From contig DASZEJ010000129.1 in NCBI GenBank assembly GCA_035940955.1, positions 1 to 64,000 on the forward strand: a stretch of DNA of 64,000 nucleotides, read 5' to 3'. The DNA comes from CADCVT01 sp035940955. Its GTDB lineage: Bacteria > Actinomycetota > Thermoleophilia > Solirubrobacterales > Solirubrobacteraceae. The notes under the pieces were generated by a model. It searched no databases and was not told the DNA's origin. It saw nothing but the letters and a program-made list of their open reading frames with translations. Made by a program: the position numbers and the translations under genes. Each line of letters starts with the position of its first letter. The stretch's first letter is position 1. Shown in pieces: positions 43,601-52,292 of the stretch.

Positions 43601-44388
43601 GGGCTCCGGAGTAGCTCGTGATACGGCAGGAGGAACCCGTCCTCGAACGTCGGCCGGATGGAGTGGCAAACGCCGCGCTCCCATATGACAGCGCGCAGCG
43701 GGCCCTTGCCGCGGTACGACCACTCGAGTGGTGGGAGAACCTCCTTGACGCGGCCGACGCCGAGGAGGATGCGGCCCCCTGGCGGCCGTTCCTCCAGGAG
43801 CGGGACGTCCTTCGCATAGATGAAGACGAGCGAGCGCTCAGGCACAACGCCCGAGAAGAACGAGTCGAGGAGCGCCAGCTGGTTCCGATGATCCTGGACC
43901 CAGTCCCTTGCCTTCGGGGTCCTGATGATCGCCGAGGCCGCCTCCTCGAGCTCCTCGTCGTAGTTGATGCCCCAGAGGCGGAGCCGGTCGGAGATTTCAC
44001 CGCGCATGACCCACCTAAATGGCGTCGCCTCGAGGCTGTACGCCGGCATGCGGTGGACCGTCTTGTCGAAGTGCGCGTGGGACTCGGTCCATCCACCCGA
44101 GTACGGGTGCTCGCGGACGATCGAGAACGCGTTCGGACGCATGAAGCCCGCCCGCTCGAAGACGCACGGCGGTACCCGCTCGCGGGGCAGCTCGGTCCAC
44201 GCCGTGCCACGATCGTCCTCCTCTGTGTCCGCGTCCTTGTTCTCGTAGACGTTCTTGAGGACGGTGCAGGAGTGGTTCGCCGCGGGCTCAGCGCACACGC
44301 GACCCGTCCAGTCAGTGTCGTGCCAGGCGACGCGGGCCGAGAGGTGAGCCGGTGGGAGCTCGACGGCGTCCGCGGAGAGCTGACTCAC
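40642..44388 (-). CDS. RecD-like helicase with C-terminal nuclease-like domain
   Basis: A 1248-residue protein. Residues 1-440 form an uncharacterised N-terminal region (WHDTDWTGRVC, FLLPYHELL). The helicase core starts near 620: Walker A GPAGTGKTT (647-655), Walker B VDEAS (727-731), GDHRQLPPIG (755-764), and the UvrD_C_2-type AITVHKAQGSQF (1034-1045). Residues 1125-1215 look like a PD-(D/E)XK/Vsr-type nuclease: SKSE (1135-1138), EPDFTI (1167-1172), YWEHLG (1181-1186). It should unwind and cut DNA using ATP. It diverges from a 235-residue unknown gene and a type III restriction-modification pair, so a defence role is likely. It starts with GTG. Not one of the named systems I can assign. Confidence 0.85.
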   Translation of the reverse strand: MSQLSADAVELPPAHLSARVAWHDTDWTGRVCAEPAANHSCTVLKNVYENKDADTEEDDRGTAWTELPRERVPPCVFERAGFMRPNAFSIVREHPYSGGWTESHAHFDKTVHRMPAYSLEATPFRWVMRGEISDRLRLWGINYDEELEEAASAIIRTPKARDWVQDHRNQLALLDSFFSGVVPERSLVFIYAKDVPLLEERPPGGRILLGVGRVKEVLPPLEWSYRGKGPLRAVIWERGVCHSIRPTFEDGFLLPYHELLRSPALQGADLDPFVAVAPADHFDEFSYVTERVEHDAAIAALTELARAVDLLPGVVDGPWDQVADWLGDRVAEAWEARGAYPGMGPVLAAAGLERGPVLAYRVLKSMTDPSANPWPALEQAVDGATRGRGPAAGLLGRMSRKRWERLRGSADEYDLVRLLSRFALSSPQARRLFDRDTRPVAPREVLENPYLAYELDRAARDAVGFRTIDRGLFPRDAAARAALDYDPLPEPVEESVDDRRIRAASVAVLEKATDEGHTLLDEAGLRKRLAKVDLDPRCDPTTDQFELAAEEFEPVLLERAVAEGRGRAWQLDRLAAVTDVIAGEVRGRIDDGPLAASASWDALIDGAIDEELPPSGDPELDLEVRARKEKAAALATLARSRIAALVGPAGTGKTTMLRALCSDPTIAGNVLLLAPTGKARVQLGDKAGAQARTLAQFLKKAERWTWERGYFLNRDGMRFGGVRTVIVDEASMLTEEMLAALIESLRAPERLILCGDHRQLPPIGAGRPFADLVAHLRATAAPESGGGVAELTIGRRQRARDGAAGARDDAAVAACFAADATPAGADQAWARVVSGGGDGTVSVISWSDEDDLHEKIADILRNDSSLQLGNGDADALKRSLGATDGPRGVSFEFGTAGRGAELWQILSPVRSRPGGVVGLNRMIRRTWRSGDAARARQTVALPDPMGPGEVLFHDKVMCVANHPRGARRIATGEDVDSDVANGEIGIAVGWPKKNGAAIGLWLEFSTQPGLRFTFWENELNRESDRADLLDVAYAITVHKAQGSQFETTFVVVPKPSALLSPELLYTASTRHRGRAVLLVQGEPMELLELSDPARSETARRLTCLFRPPDPFMTPEGRILDGSHVHRSRNEELMRSKSEVIVANTLRDLGVEYTYEELLRMPDGTVREPDFTIRRSSGPPAYWEHLGMLDLAGYRADWEAKLGWYRDHDILPWTEGGGASGTLVWSTEEGGIDSHEIENLARQAFLGSS

Positions 44389-44749
44389 GAGCTACGTCGG
44401 GATGAGCTGAGCATAGGAGCGCACTCCATCAGAGGATCGCCAGCTCGCGCAACGTGCGCTCGCTCGCGGATGCTGCGACCACATGAGCGTGGTTGTTGGC
44501 TGCCTAGGGCTGTGTCACGTCGCACTCGCTCCGCCGCTCCAGTGGCGAGCTGTCAACCACGCGCTCCGTTCGCCTCCGCCGCGTCGAAAGCGGCTCACCG
44601 CACAACTCCGCAATGTTATCCGGCCGAGCAGCGCGACGCCGGCGCAAGCGCCGCTGTCGCTGATGCGGGCGGCCGAAGACCGCAATCTCACCGCGAAGGG
44701 AGGCGGTGGGGCAGCGGGCGGCAGTGTGCGATGCGATAAACCTGAACGC
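44389..44749. other. 361-bp gap between divergent island genes
   Basis: No gene is supported here. It must hold the promoters for the helicase gene (minus; TATGCT at about 44416-44411 is a possible -10) and for the 235-residue gene (plus). It is less GC-rich than the window in general. An in-frame run to the left of ATG 44750 lacks protein-like composition. Confidence 0.5.
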
Positions 44750-45457
44750 ATGGAGCCAAATCAACTCCTCGTGGCGCTTCTCCAGGCCACCGAGCACTGG
44801 GAAAACGACCCGCGGCACGCACGGTGGGACGGAACCTTCATCTCGTTCGTCAACGCCCGCGGGCTCAAGCCGCCGCTCCTTGGAGCCGCTGCTGAGTCCA
44901 CGATTCGCGAAGCGCTCGTTGACGACCTTGCGGACCGCGGGTTAGTGCGCATGTTCCCGCAGCAGCCACAAGCGGGGATTGCACGCAAGTTCGCGCTCAC
45001 GGAGGAGGGCCGGCGGCAAGCACGGGCGGCTGGGAGAACCGTTGCCACAAGCGACGCTGTAGACCTGTCGTGGCCGATCCTGGCGGCTCGACTTCGGGCC
45101 TTCGTCGAGCAGTACGAGCGCGCGGGCGCGCCCGAGCGCGGGCTGCCGTTGAGCGAGGACGATTCGTCCGCTGCGCACCTGCGTCACCTCCTCGCGACCG
45201 GCTATCTCGAGCGGACGGAGTTCAGCTACGACCAGCAGGATTTCCTCCGACCAACGGAGCGTGCCTTCTCGATTACGCGCGCCTGGCCGTCTGCTGAGGC
45301 AGCGGCTGCAGCGGCGTTGGATGATCTCGTGACAGCGCTCGGCAAGCGGGACGACCCGGCATCGCGCTCCGCAAGGGAGCACTTGACAACTGGGGGGCGC
45401 GATCTGTTCGTGGAGGTGGTCGCCGCCGCGATTGCCAAGCAGGCGGGCGTTGGGTGA
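44750..45457 (+). CDS. Unknown island protein with winged-helix-like segments
   Basis: A 235-residue soluble protein. Two stretches look like winged helices: residues 40-85 (EALVDDLADRGLVRMFP ... FALTEEGRRQAR) and about 130-170 (SSAAHLRHLLATGYLERTEF). The rest is helical and Ala/Glu rich. No catalytic residues are apparent. ATG 44750 is chosen because the translation before it is low in complexity and not protein-like. It lies between the divergent helicase-nuclease and the mod gene, as a regulator or specificity accessory of a defence locus often does. I do not recognise a named family. Confidence 0.65.
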   Translation: MEPNQLLVALLQATEHWENDPRHARWDGTFISFVNARGLKPPLLGAAAESTIREALVDDLADRGLVRMFPQQPQAGIARKFALTEEGRRQARAAGRTVATSDAVDLSWPILAARLRAFVEQYERAGAPERGLPLSEDDSSAAHLRHLLATGYLERTEFSYDQQDFLRPTERAFSITRAWPSAEAAAAAALDDLVTALGKRDDPASRSAREHLTTGGRDLFVEVVAAAIAKQAGVG

Positions 45458-45680
45458 TGCGCATTAGCACCATTGCCCGGTCGATGGAGATCCCAGGACA
45501 GATCGATGGACGAGCTCGACGCATGAACCGCTGGTTAGATCGGCGAGGCTCGGGGCTAGCGGCTGAACCGCTCTGACTGGGCCCGGGCGGTCGGTCATTC
45601 GCCCGCGCTTGGTGTAGAGGCGGGCCGGGGCGAGAAGTACGCTCCCTCACCCGGTATTGCGAGCACCGACAGGAGCGACA

Positions 45681-47591
45681 GTGGCCGTACGTCTGGAGTG
45701 GGAGGACAAACCCGAGCACGTTGAGCGCGTGACGCTCCCGTTCCAAACCGTCGAGACGGTCAACGAGTCACGCGCGACACGCGAACGGGATCGGGGGACG
45801 CTCCAGTTCGGCGGCGATCGCCCCACCGAGCGGAACATGCTCGTTTGGGGCGACAACAAGCTGGTCATGAGCAGCTTGCTCAAGGAGTACGCCGGCTCCA
45901 TCCGGCTGATCTACATCGACCCGCCGTTCGACACAGGCACCGACTTCTCGTACCGCGTGAAGGTGGGCGACGCCGACTTCACCAAGACGCCGTCGATTCT
46001 CGAGGAGAGCGCGTACAGGGATACATGGGGCCGAGGGCGCTCTTCCTATCTCCACATGCTTTGGGAGCGTCTGGTCTTGATCCACGATCTCCTGTCCGAC
46101 GGTGGCTACCTGTTCCTTCACCTAGGATCGAATGTGAGCCACTACGGCAAGGTCCTCTGCGACGAGATCTTCGGTGCGGACGCCTACGTGAACGAGATCA
46201 TCTGGAAGCGACAGACCGCCCACAGCGATATCGGGCAGGGCGCTCGGCATCTCGGTCGTCTACATGACTCGATCCTCTTGTACCGGAAGGGCGACGAGGC
46301 CCCCTGGAACATGTCCTTCACCCCCTATAACGAGAGCTACGAGTCCTCGTTCTACAGACACGTCGAAGAGGGGACCGGACGCAGATACGGACTCGGCGAC
46401 ATTACCGGGCCCGGCGGAGAAACAAAGGGGAATCCGCGGTACGAGTTCCTCGGCGTCACGCGCTATTGGCGCTTCAGCCAGCGCCGCATGCATGAGCTGT
46501 ACGAGGAGGGCCGGATTGTTCAGACCAGTCCGGGCGCTGTCCCGCGTCAGAAGCGGTATCTGGACGAACTCCCCGGCATTCCTCTCCAGGACATCTGGAC
46601 CGATGTGCCGCCCGTCCAAGCACAGTCTCGCGAGCGGCTCGGGTACGACACGCAGAAGCCAGAGGCGCTGCTTGAGCGGATCATTAGTCTGGCGAGCGAT
46701 CCAGATGATCTCGTGGCGGACTTCTTCGTCGGGTCGGGGACGACCGCGGCCGTGGCCGAGAAGCTCGACCGCCGCTGGATCGCGGTGGATCTCGGGCGCT
46801 TCGCCATCCACACGACGCGCAAGCGTCTCCTGAACATTCCGGACTGCCGGCCGTTCGACATCAAGAACCTCGGCGCCTACGAACGCCAGCGCTGGCAGCA
46901 GGCCTCCGGGAACGGTGCCTTGCGCGCCTACCTCGACACGATCCTCGCCTTCTACCGCGCGGATCCTGTCGAGGGCTTCACACACTTGCACGGGCGCAAA
47001 GCCGGCCGCATGGTGCACGTCGGCGCGACCGACGCACCCGTGACGATCGACGAGACCGAGGACGTGATGGACGAGATGGCCGACAACGGCATCGAGTCGT
47101 GCGACTTGCTCGGGTGGGAGTGGGAGATGGGTCTCCATGACACCATCACCGAGCGTGCGCGCCGGCGTGGACTGGATCTTCGGCCTCGGCAGATCCCGCG
47201 TGAGGTCATGGAGCGCCAGGTGACGGAGGCGGACGCGGTGCGCTTCTTCGAGCTCGCTCACGTCGATCTCGACGTGCGTCGTCAGGGCAACGAAGCGTGC
47301 GTGGTGCTCAAGGACTTCGCCATCCCGAGCGAGAACCTCATCCCGCCGAAGGTGCGCGAGCGCATCACGGCGTGGTCCGACCTCATCGACTACTGGGCCG
47401 TCGACTTCGACTACACGGACGACGTTTTCCACAACCAGTGGCAGGCGTATCGCACGCGCGAGGAGCCGAAGCTCGCCACGCAGAGCGACTGGCACGAGTA
47501 CGCCGAGCCGGGACAGCACGCGATCGTCGTGAAGATCATCGACATCTTCGGCAACGACACGACGAAGCTCGCTGAGGTCCGCATAAGGTGA
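45681..47591 (+). CDS. Type III restriction-modification methyltransferase (Mod)
   Basis: A 636-residue beta-class DNA methyltransferase. Motif IV is DPPF (80-83, in YIDPPFDTGTDF) and comes before motif I, FVGSGTT (349-355), with a long target-recognition region between them (about 150-330), the order found in type III Mod subunits. It should methylate adenine N6 in one strand of an asymmetric site. GTG 45681 is preferred over TTG 45657, because AGGAG (45671-45675) lies 5 nt upstream. ATG of res overlaps its stop region by 4 bp. DPPF instead of DPPY is an accepted variant. Confidence 0.92.
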   Translation: MAVRLEWEDKPEHVERVTLPFQTVETVNESRATRERDRGTLQFGGDRPTERNMLVWGDNKLVMSSLLKEYAGSIRLIYIDPPFDTGTDFSYRVKVGDADFTKTPSILEESAYRDTWGRGRSSYLHMLWERLVLIHDLLSDGGYLFLHLGSNVSHYGKVLCDEIFGADAYVNEIIWKRQTAHSDIGQGARHLGRLHDSILLYRKGDEAPWNMSFTPYNESYESSFYRHVEEGTGRRYGLGDITGPGGETKGNPRYEFLGVTRYWRFSQRRMHELYEEGRIVQTSPGAVPRQKRYLDELPGIPLQDIWTDVPPVQAQSRERLGYDTQKPEALLERIISLASDPDDLVADFFVGSGTTAAVAEKLDRRWIAVDLGRFAIHTTRKRLLNIPDCRPFDIKNLGAYERQRWQQASGNGALRAYLDTILAFYRADPVEGFTHLHGRKAGRMVHVGATDAPVTIDETEDVMDEMADNGIESCDLLGWEWEMGLHDTITERARRRGLDLRPRQIPREVMERQVTEADAVRFFELAHVDLDVRRQGNEACVVLKDFAIPSENLIPPKVRERITAWSDLIDYWAVDFDYTDDVFHNQWQAYRTREEPKLATQSDWHEYAEPGQHAIVVKIIDIFGNDTTKLAEVRIR

Positions 47592-50182
47592 CCGCCAGCG
47601 ACGTCTCGACGGTTGTTCCGAACGATCCGTACGCGGTCCCGGAGCGACGCAAGCCCAGCGAGAACACGTACGCCGTCAACGGGGTTCGCGCGCGCGTCGA
47701 TGCTTGGCGCACGCAGGCTTACCCGGGCGCGAGCGAGACGACCAAGCGCCTGCTCGGCTTCTGGTTTACCGACGAGCACCGCACGGACGACGGCCGGCCG
47801 TTCCGCTTCTACTTCTGCCAGCGCGAGGCCGTCGAGGCGTTCATCTACCTAACAGAGATCGAGCCCGTCCGAAAGCTCGCCGACCTTCTCGAGTACGCGG
47901 AACACGGCATGCTCATCGAGCCGGGCGATCCGAAGCGGCAGCGGCTCGCGATGAAGATGGCGACCGGCTCCGGAAAGACGATGGCGATGAGCCTCGCGAT
48001 CGTGTGGTCCTACTTCCACGCGCTCCGCGAGACGGACTCGCCGATGGCGACGTCATTCCTGGTTATCGCGCCGAACGTGATCGTCTTTGAGCGGTTGAAG
48101 ACGGACTTCGGCGACGCCACGACGTTCCGCCGCGACCCGCTCGTCCCGCGGGAGTGGAGCGAGGACTTCGAGCTGACCGTGCTCCTGCAAGATGACCCGG
48201 CTCCGGTGACGACGCGCGGCGTGCTCTACCTCACGAACGTGCAGCGGCTGTACGAGGCGACCTCCCGAGGCAAGGCGAAGGCGCCGCCCAACCCCGTCGA
48301 GGCGATGCTCGGGCCGCGCGTGAACCGCGACATCGAGGCCTCGGCGTCTGAGGAGCTGCTCAGGCGGATTGCGACGCGCGGTCGGGTGATGGTCGTCAAC
48401 GACGAGGCGCACCACGTGCACGACCAGAAGCTCAAGTGGAACCAGTCGATCGAGCGGCTCCACGAGGAGCTGCGCCAGATGGGCGGCGACGATTCCGGCG
48501 CGGGAGTCGTCTCGCAGCTCGACTTCTCCGCGACGCCGAAGTACGAGAAGGGCGGGATCTTCAAGCACGTGGTGGTCGACTATCCGCTTGCGCAGGCGGT
48601 CGCCGACGGCATCGTCAAGACGCCGGTGATCGGGGAGGTGAGCGGGGCGAAAGTCGAGCTGGGCGACTCGGCGTTCCAGCGCAACCGTCAGTGGCTCGAC
48701 GTCGCAGTGGGGCGCTGGCGGGCCTTCCACGAGCAGCTCAGCCCGTCCGGCAAGCGGCCGGTGCTGTTCGTCATGTGCGAGGACACGCTGGCGGCGGACG
48801 AGGCTGGTGACTACCTACGCCAGCTCCCTGACTTCTCTGGCGATCGGCTGCTCGTCATCCACACCAATCGCTCGGGTGAGATCACCAAGGACGATCTCGA
48901 CAAGGCCCGCCGAGCTGCTCGCGAGGTCGACGAGCCGGACAGCTCGATCCGCTGCATCGTCAGCGTGCTCATGCTCCGGGAAGGCTGGGACGTGCGCAAC
49001 GTCTGCGTCATCGTCACGATGCGCGCGCTCACCGCGGCGAACAAGATCCTCCCCGAACAGGCGCTGGGCCGCGGTCTACGACGGATGACGCCGCCGGGCT
49101 CCGGCTTCGACGAGCGCGTGGTCGTTATTGAGCACGAGGCGTTCCGCAACCTCTGGACCGCGGAACTCGACGGAGGGCTCATTGTCGACAAGCAGGACGT
49201 CGACAAGATCCAGCCTGGCGCCGTCACGATCTTCCCGGACGAGGGGAAGCGCGGCTACGACATCGTCATCCCGCAGCTCACGCGCGCGCTCGCGCGAGCA
49301 GACAGTCCACTGGCGCAGCTCCAGCCCCATGACGTGCCTGACCCGAAGACGCGGCTCGACGTCCCCGACGTCGCGCCGGACGAGTACGTCAAATACCGCG
49401 GCGTGCACCTCATCGACAAGGGGGTTATCGAGGAGATGGAGTTCCTCATCCCATACGCCGAGGACCCCTCGGGCGTCATCACGTACTACACGCACAGCGT
49501 CGCGAAGGCGGGCGGCGTCGACCGGCTCGCTGGGACGTTCGCAACGCTCGCCCCGATGGTCCGCGACTACCTGCGCCACCGCATCTTTGAGCGCCCAGTC
49601 GAGCTGGAGGACAAGGTCGTCCTCCGACGCCTCGCTGAAGCCGACGCCCAAGCACTCGTCGTGGGGGCCTTCCGCGACGCGATCCGCGCCCTGTCGATCA
49701 CAGAGCGGGAGCCCACGATCGAGGAGAACGCGCTCCGAGTCTTGGACACCCCGCCGTTCCCATGGTCGCGCCAGACCGTCGAAGGCAGGAAGACCGTCTT
49801 CAACCTCACGCCGGTCGACAGTTCCCTCGAGGCGCGCTTCGCGGAGTTCCTCGACCGCGCCGCAGACGTGACGGCATGGGCGAAGCTCACCATGAACAGC
49901 CGCTTCGCCGTCGAGTACATCTCGAAGGCGGGCGCGCTGCGCTACTACTACCCCGACTTCGTCCTGCGACTCGAAGATGACACCTGCCTGATCGTCGAGA
50001 CGAAGGGGCAGGAGGATCTCGACGTTGCGCTGAAGGATCGGCGAGCTCGGCGATGGTGCCAGGACGCGACCCGGCTCGCAGGCCGCGAATGGGCTTACGA
50101 GAAGGTCCCGCAGAAGCTCTTCGACGGGTTCCACGGCGACACGATCGACGAACTGCGGCGACTCCTCGACGCCTCGGGGTAG
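47588..50182 (+). CDS. Type III restriction endonuclease subunit (Res)
   Basis: An 864-residue DEAD/DEAH helicase-endonuclease. Walker A is ATGSGKT (125-131), DEAH at 272-275, helicase C-terminal motifs around RCIVSVLMLREGWDVRNV and QALGRGLRRM. The C-terminal nuclease has PDF (789-791) and the ExK pair ETK (804-806), a complete PD-(D/E)XK site. With Mod it cuts DNA after ATP-driven sliding or looping between two sites. GTG start overlaps the mod stop. The frame is intact, so the system may be functional. Length is somewhat shorter than EcoP15I Res. Confidence 0.92.
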   Translation: MTASDVSTVVPNDPYAVPERRKPSENTYAVNGVRARVDAWRTQAYPGASETTKRLLGFWFTDEHRTDDGRPFRFYFCQREAVEAFIYLTEIEPVRKLADLLEYAEHGMLIEPGDPKRQRLAMKMATGSGKTMAMSLAIVWSYFHALRETDSPMATSFLVIAPNVIVFERLKTDFGDATTFRRDPLVPREWSEDFELTVLLQDDPAPVTTRGVLYLTNVQRLYEATSRGKAKAPPNPVEAMLGPRVNRDIEASASEELLRRIATRGRVMVVNDEAHHVHDQKLKWNQSIERLHEELRQMGGDDSGAGVVSQLDFSATPKYEKGGIFKHVVVDYPLAQAVADGIVKTPVIGEVSGAKVELGDSAFQRNRQWLDVAVGRWRAFHEQLSPSGKRPVLFVMCEDTLAADEAGDYLRQLPDFSGDRLLVIHTNRSGEITKDDLDKARRAAREVDEPDSSIRCIVSVLMLREGWDVRNVCVIVTMRALTAANKILPEQALGRGLRRMTPPGSGFDERVVVIEHEAFRNLWTAELDGGLIVDKQDVDKIQPGAVTIFPDEGKRGYDIVIPQLTRALARADSPLAQLQPHDVPDPKTRLDVPDVAPDEYVKYRGVHLIDKGVIEEMEFLIPYAEDPSGVITYYTHSVAKAGGVDRLAGTFATLAPMVRDYLRHRIFERPVELEDKVVLRRLAEADAQALVVGAFRDAIRALSITEREPTIEENALRVLDTPPFPWSRQTVEGRKTVFNLTPVDSSLEARFAEFLDRAADVTAWAKLTMNSRFAVEYISKAGALRYYYPDFVLRLEDDTCLIVETKGQEDLDVALKDRRARRWCQDATRLAGREWAYEKVPQKLFDGFHGDTIDELRRLLDASG

Positions 50183-50239
50183 GGCGGTGCCGGGGGCGAG
50201 ATTCGGGTCGTCTGGCCCTATCGTCACTATGAGCAGCCG

Positions 50240-50557
50240 ATGGCACGCACCATGACCTCACCGCAGGGCGAGCAGATCGATCTCGTCGTCTGGGCGCAGG
50301 AACTCGAGGAGGAGCGCGAGCGCGTCCGCGAGACCAACGCTTCTCGCCTCGAGCGTCGCGGATACCTCGTCTTCGCCACCGACCCGCAGCGCGCGCCAGA
50401 CGAGCCCGGCTACCGCGAGGTCTTCGCCACGGAGGCCAAGACGCCCGGCGAGGCGACCAAGAAAGTGCGTCCACTCGCGGATGGCCGGCGGCTACGCGCG
50501 TATCTCGCGACGGGTTCGCACCGCGATGAGCTCGCGGACGCGCGCTGGGTTGCCTGA
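50240..50557 (+). CDS. Small orphan gene after res
   Basis: A 105-residue hydrophilic protein rich in Glu and Arg (QELEEERERVRETNASRLER), then a more strand-like second half. It starts 57 bp after res and might be part of the same transcript. No motif is recognised and no good ribosome binding site is seen, so it may also be a chance frame. Composition of codons is similar to res. Confidence 0.45.
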   Translation: MARTMTSPQGEQIDLVVWAQELEEERERVRETNASRLERRGYLVFATDPQRAPDEPGYREVFATEAKTPGEATKKVRPLADGRRLRAYLATGSHRDELADARWVA

Positions 50558-50578
50558 GTCGGCGTCGCGCCTGTTGCA

Positions 50579-50952
50579 TTAGATCACCGCATCGAGCGCC
50601 TCGACGATCTCCCGGCCGTTCTTGACGTGAAGTGCGACTTCCCTTGACTCGTAGCTGAGCCTTCCCGCGGCCGGGTGCGGTCGCCGGTGTGCGCTATGCG
50701 GTTGCGACGGTCGACCAGCTCTTCCAGTTGGCGACATGAAAGCGCCGCTTCGACGCCGCGGACGCTGTCGACCTTCCTCCAGAGGCTCTTGTCCTTCTTG
50801 CCCACGACCTCGAGGACGTCGCCGATCCGGTTCGGTTTGGCGCTCGCCATCTGCTCTGTCTGTTTCGTGAGCAGCTTCCGGTACGCCCAGCCCGGCCTCT
50901 TGTAGTCGCCCACCATCAGAACGTCTTGGGACGAGACGGGCGTCGCGTTCTC
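50579..50952 (-). pseudogene. Frameshifted HEPN-domain gene remnant
   Basis: Reading leftward, one frame gives KRPGWAYRKLLTKQ ... CRQLEELVDRRNRIAHTG and then loses sense at about 50672, where the next frame continues naturally as GRLSYESREVALHVKNGREI to a stop at 50579. The combined protein has the HEPN ribonuclease motif RNRIAH (Rx4H). A one-base loss in the GGCCGCGG run explains the shift. The N-terminus is also missing: an in-frame stop lies just above 50952. HEPN proteins are frequent toxins or defence RNases. A sequencing error at the shift cannot be excluded. Confidence 0.6.
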
Positions 50953-51162
50953 CAGGTCGCGTCACTCTCGGCCGCTCCGGCTTGCGCTCTGCAGCCGTGG
51001 CACAGTCGGCCCGCTCGATTCGCGCGGGCTGCGCCCCTGCCACCCCACGCGCCCAGCGTTCTCGGCACCAGCCATTTCGTCGGCGCCCACCAGCACGCCC
51101 GGACGACGCACAGACGGGCATTTCGCCCGGGGGGCGAAAGGCGGCTCGCGCGACTTGATGGT

Positions 51163-51842
51163 GTGTTGTCGATCGGTCGGGTGCTGGCAGGGGACGAGCG
51201 CGAGCGGTACTACCTCGAGCAGGTGGGGCAAGGCCGGGACGACTACTACGCCGGTGAGGACGACGGCGGCGGTGAGTGGATCGGCACGGGCGCGGGCCTG
51301 CTCGGCGCCACCGCGTGCGCTCGAGGAGGACGGGCTGAAGGCGCTGCTTCGCGGCCGCGATCCGGTCGCGGGCGATCAGCTTCGACGGGTGATGCGTGAA
51401 GGCGGCGTCTCGGCGTTCGATCTCACGTTCAAACCGCCCAAGAGCGTGAGCCTGCTGTGGGCGCTATCGGCCGAGCACGTTTCGGCGGCGACGCGCGCCG
51501 CGCACGACTCGGCGGTGCGGCAGGCACTCGACTACCTCGAGATTGAGGCGTGCCGCGGGCGCCGCGGCAAGGACGGCGTGCGCCAGGTCCGCGGGGAGGG
51601 GTTCGTCGCGGCGGCGTTCGCCCACCGCACGTCGCGCGCCGGCGATCCGCTCCTGCACACGCACGTCGTGATTGGCAACCTCGCGCTTGGTGAGGACGGC
51701 AAAATGGGGCGCCCTGGACAGTCGGCTGCTGTTCCGCCACGCCAAGACCGTGGGATTCCTCTACCAGGCCGCGCTGCGCGTGGAGCTCACCGAGCGGCTC
51801 AAGGTCGAGTGGGGTCCTGTTCGGCACGGTTGCGCCGACCTA
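51163..51842 (+). pseudogene. TrwC/MobF conjugative relaxase, N-terminal part with two frameshifts
   Basis: The family start MLSIGRV ... RYYLEQVGQGRDDYY is encoded from GTG 51163. Near 51310 the frame shifts by one base and continues as LEEDGLKALLRGRDP, then FDLTFKPPKSVSLLWAL and the catalytic three-His motif LLHTHVVIGN. Near 51700 it shifts again and goes on as WGALDSRLLFRHAKTVGFLY ... KVEWGPVRHG, where similarity ends at a junction about 51840. Two frameshifts and a lost C-terminus make it inactive. It shows that a conjugative or mobilizable element once occupied this site. Confidence 0.8.
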
Positions 51843-52160
51843 TATCACGGACGCGCCGTCAGCCTGCGCGGCGGCGAGCGCCTGCAGCACATCGCGGGGG
51901 GTGAACGTGCTCGCCTGCTCGGTCAGCTCGTCGGGCGCCGGGTGCTGCTCGCCGCGTGGCTCAAGAGCGCGGTTGATCAGCGCATCGACGGCGCGCCGAT
52001 CGAGCCCGTGCTCCGCCGCGGGCGCGCCGCTGCTCGCGCAGCCGCTCGACCGGCACCGCGCCGTGCGCGCGGTTGCGCATACCGTCGCGAGCAGCGCGCT
52101 CGCGAGGAGCGTCGTCAGCCCTAATGCGCCCCTCCGCGCTCCCATCACCCGTGCAGCGCC
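51840..52160 (-). pseudogene. Inverted downstream fragment of the same relaxase
   Basis: On the minus strand, directly beside the junction at 51840, the sequence reads AEHGLDRRAVDALINRALEP ... LTEQASTFTPRDVLQALAAA. In intact TrwC relaxases this region follows the WGPVxxG segment. The piece before it (RRAHGAVPVERLREQ) lies in another frame, showing a further frameshift near 52035. So a downstream part of the gene has been flipped end for end against its own N-terminal part. Family recall, not a search, supports the assignment. Confidence 0.55.
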
Positions 52161-52292
52161 CCGCCGCTCCGCCGCGCCGGTACCCCCGGTTACATAACCC
52201 GTTTGCCGCCGCGGCCCTCTTGGTACCATCCAACTGTCGTTCAGCGGTCAACGCATTCGCAAGCGTTCACCGAGGGGGAAGCGAGGGAGATC

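Noticed and set aside
44500..44560. Possible insertion-sequence end (GGGCTGTGTCAC-like)
   Set aside because: No matching inverted copy and no transposase nearby; similarity to IS ends is too short to claim.
44483..44749. Upstream extension of the 235-residue island gene
   Set aside because: Translation is low in complexity and unlike the rest of the protein; ATG 44750 gives a sensible N-terminus.
51672..52124. Plus-strand open frame past 51840 as a real gene
   Set aside because: Only its first part (to about 51840) is relaxase; beyond that it is antisense to the inverted fragment.
52100..52292. Second att copy of the tRNA-fMet 3' end
   Set aside because: Looked for the T-arm/acceptor sequence on both strands between the relaxase remnant and prpC and did not find it.
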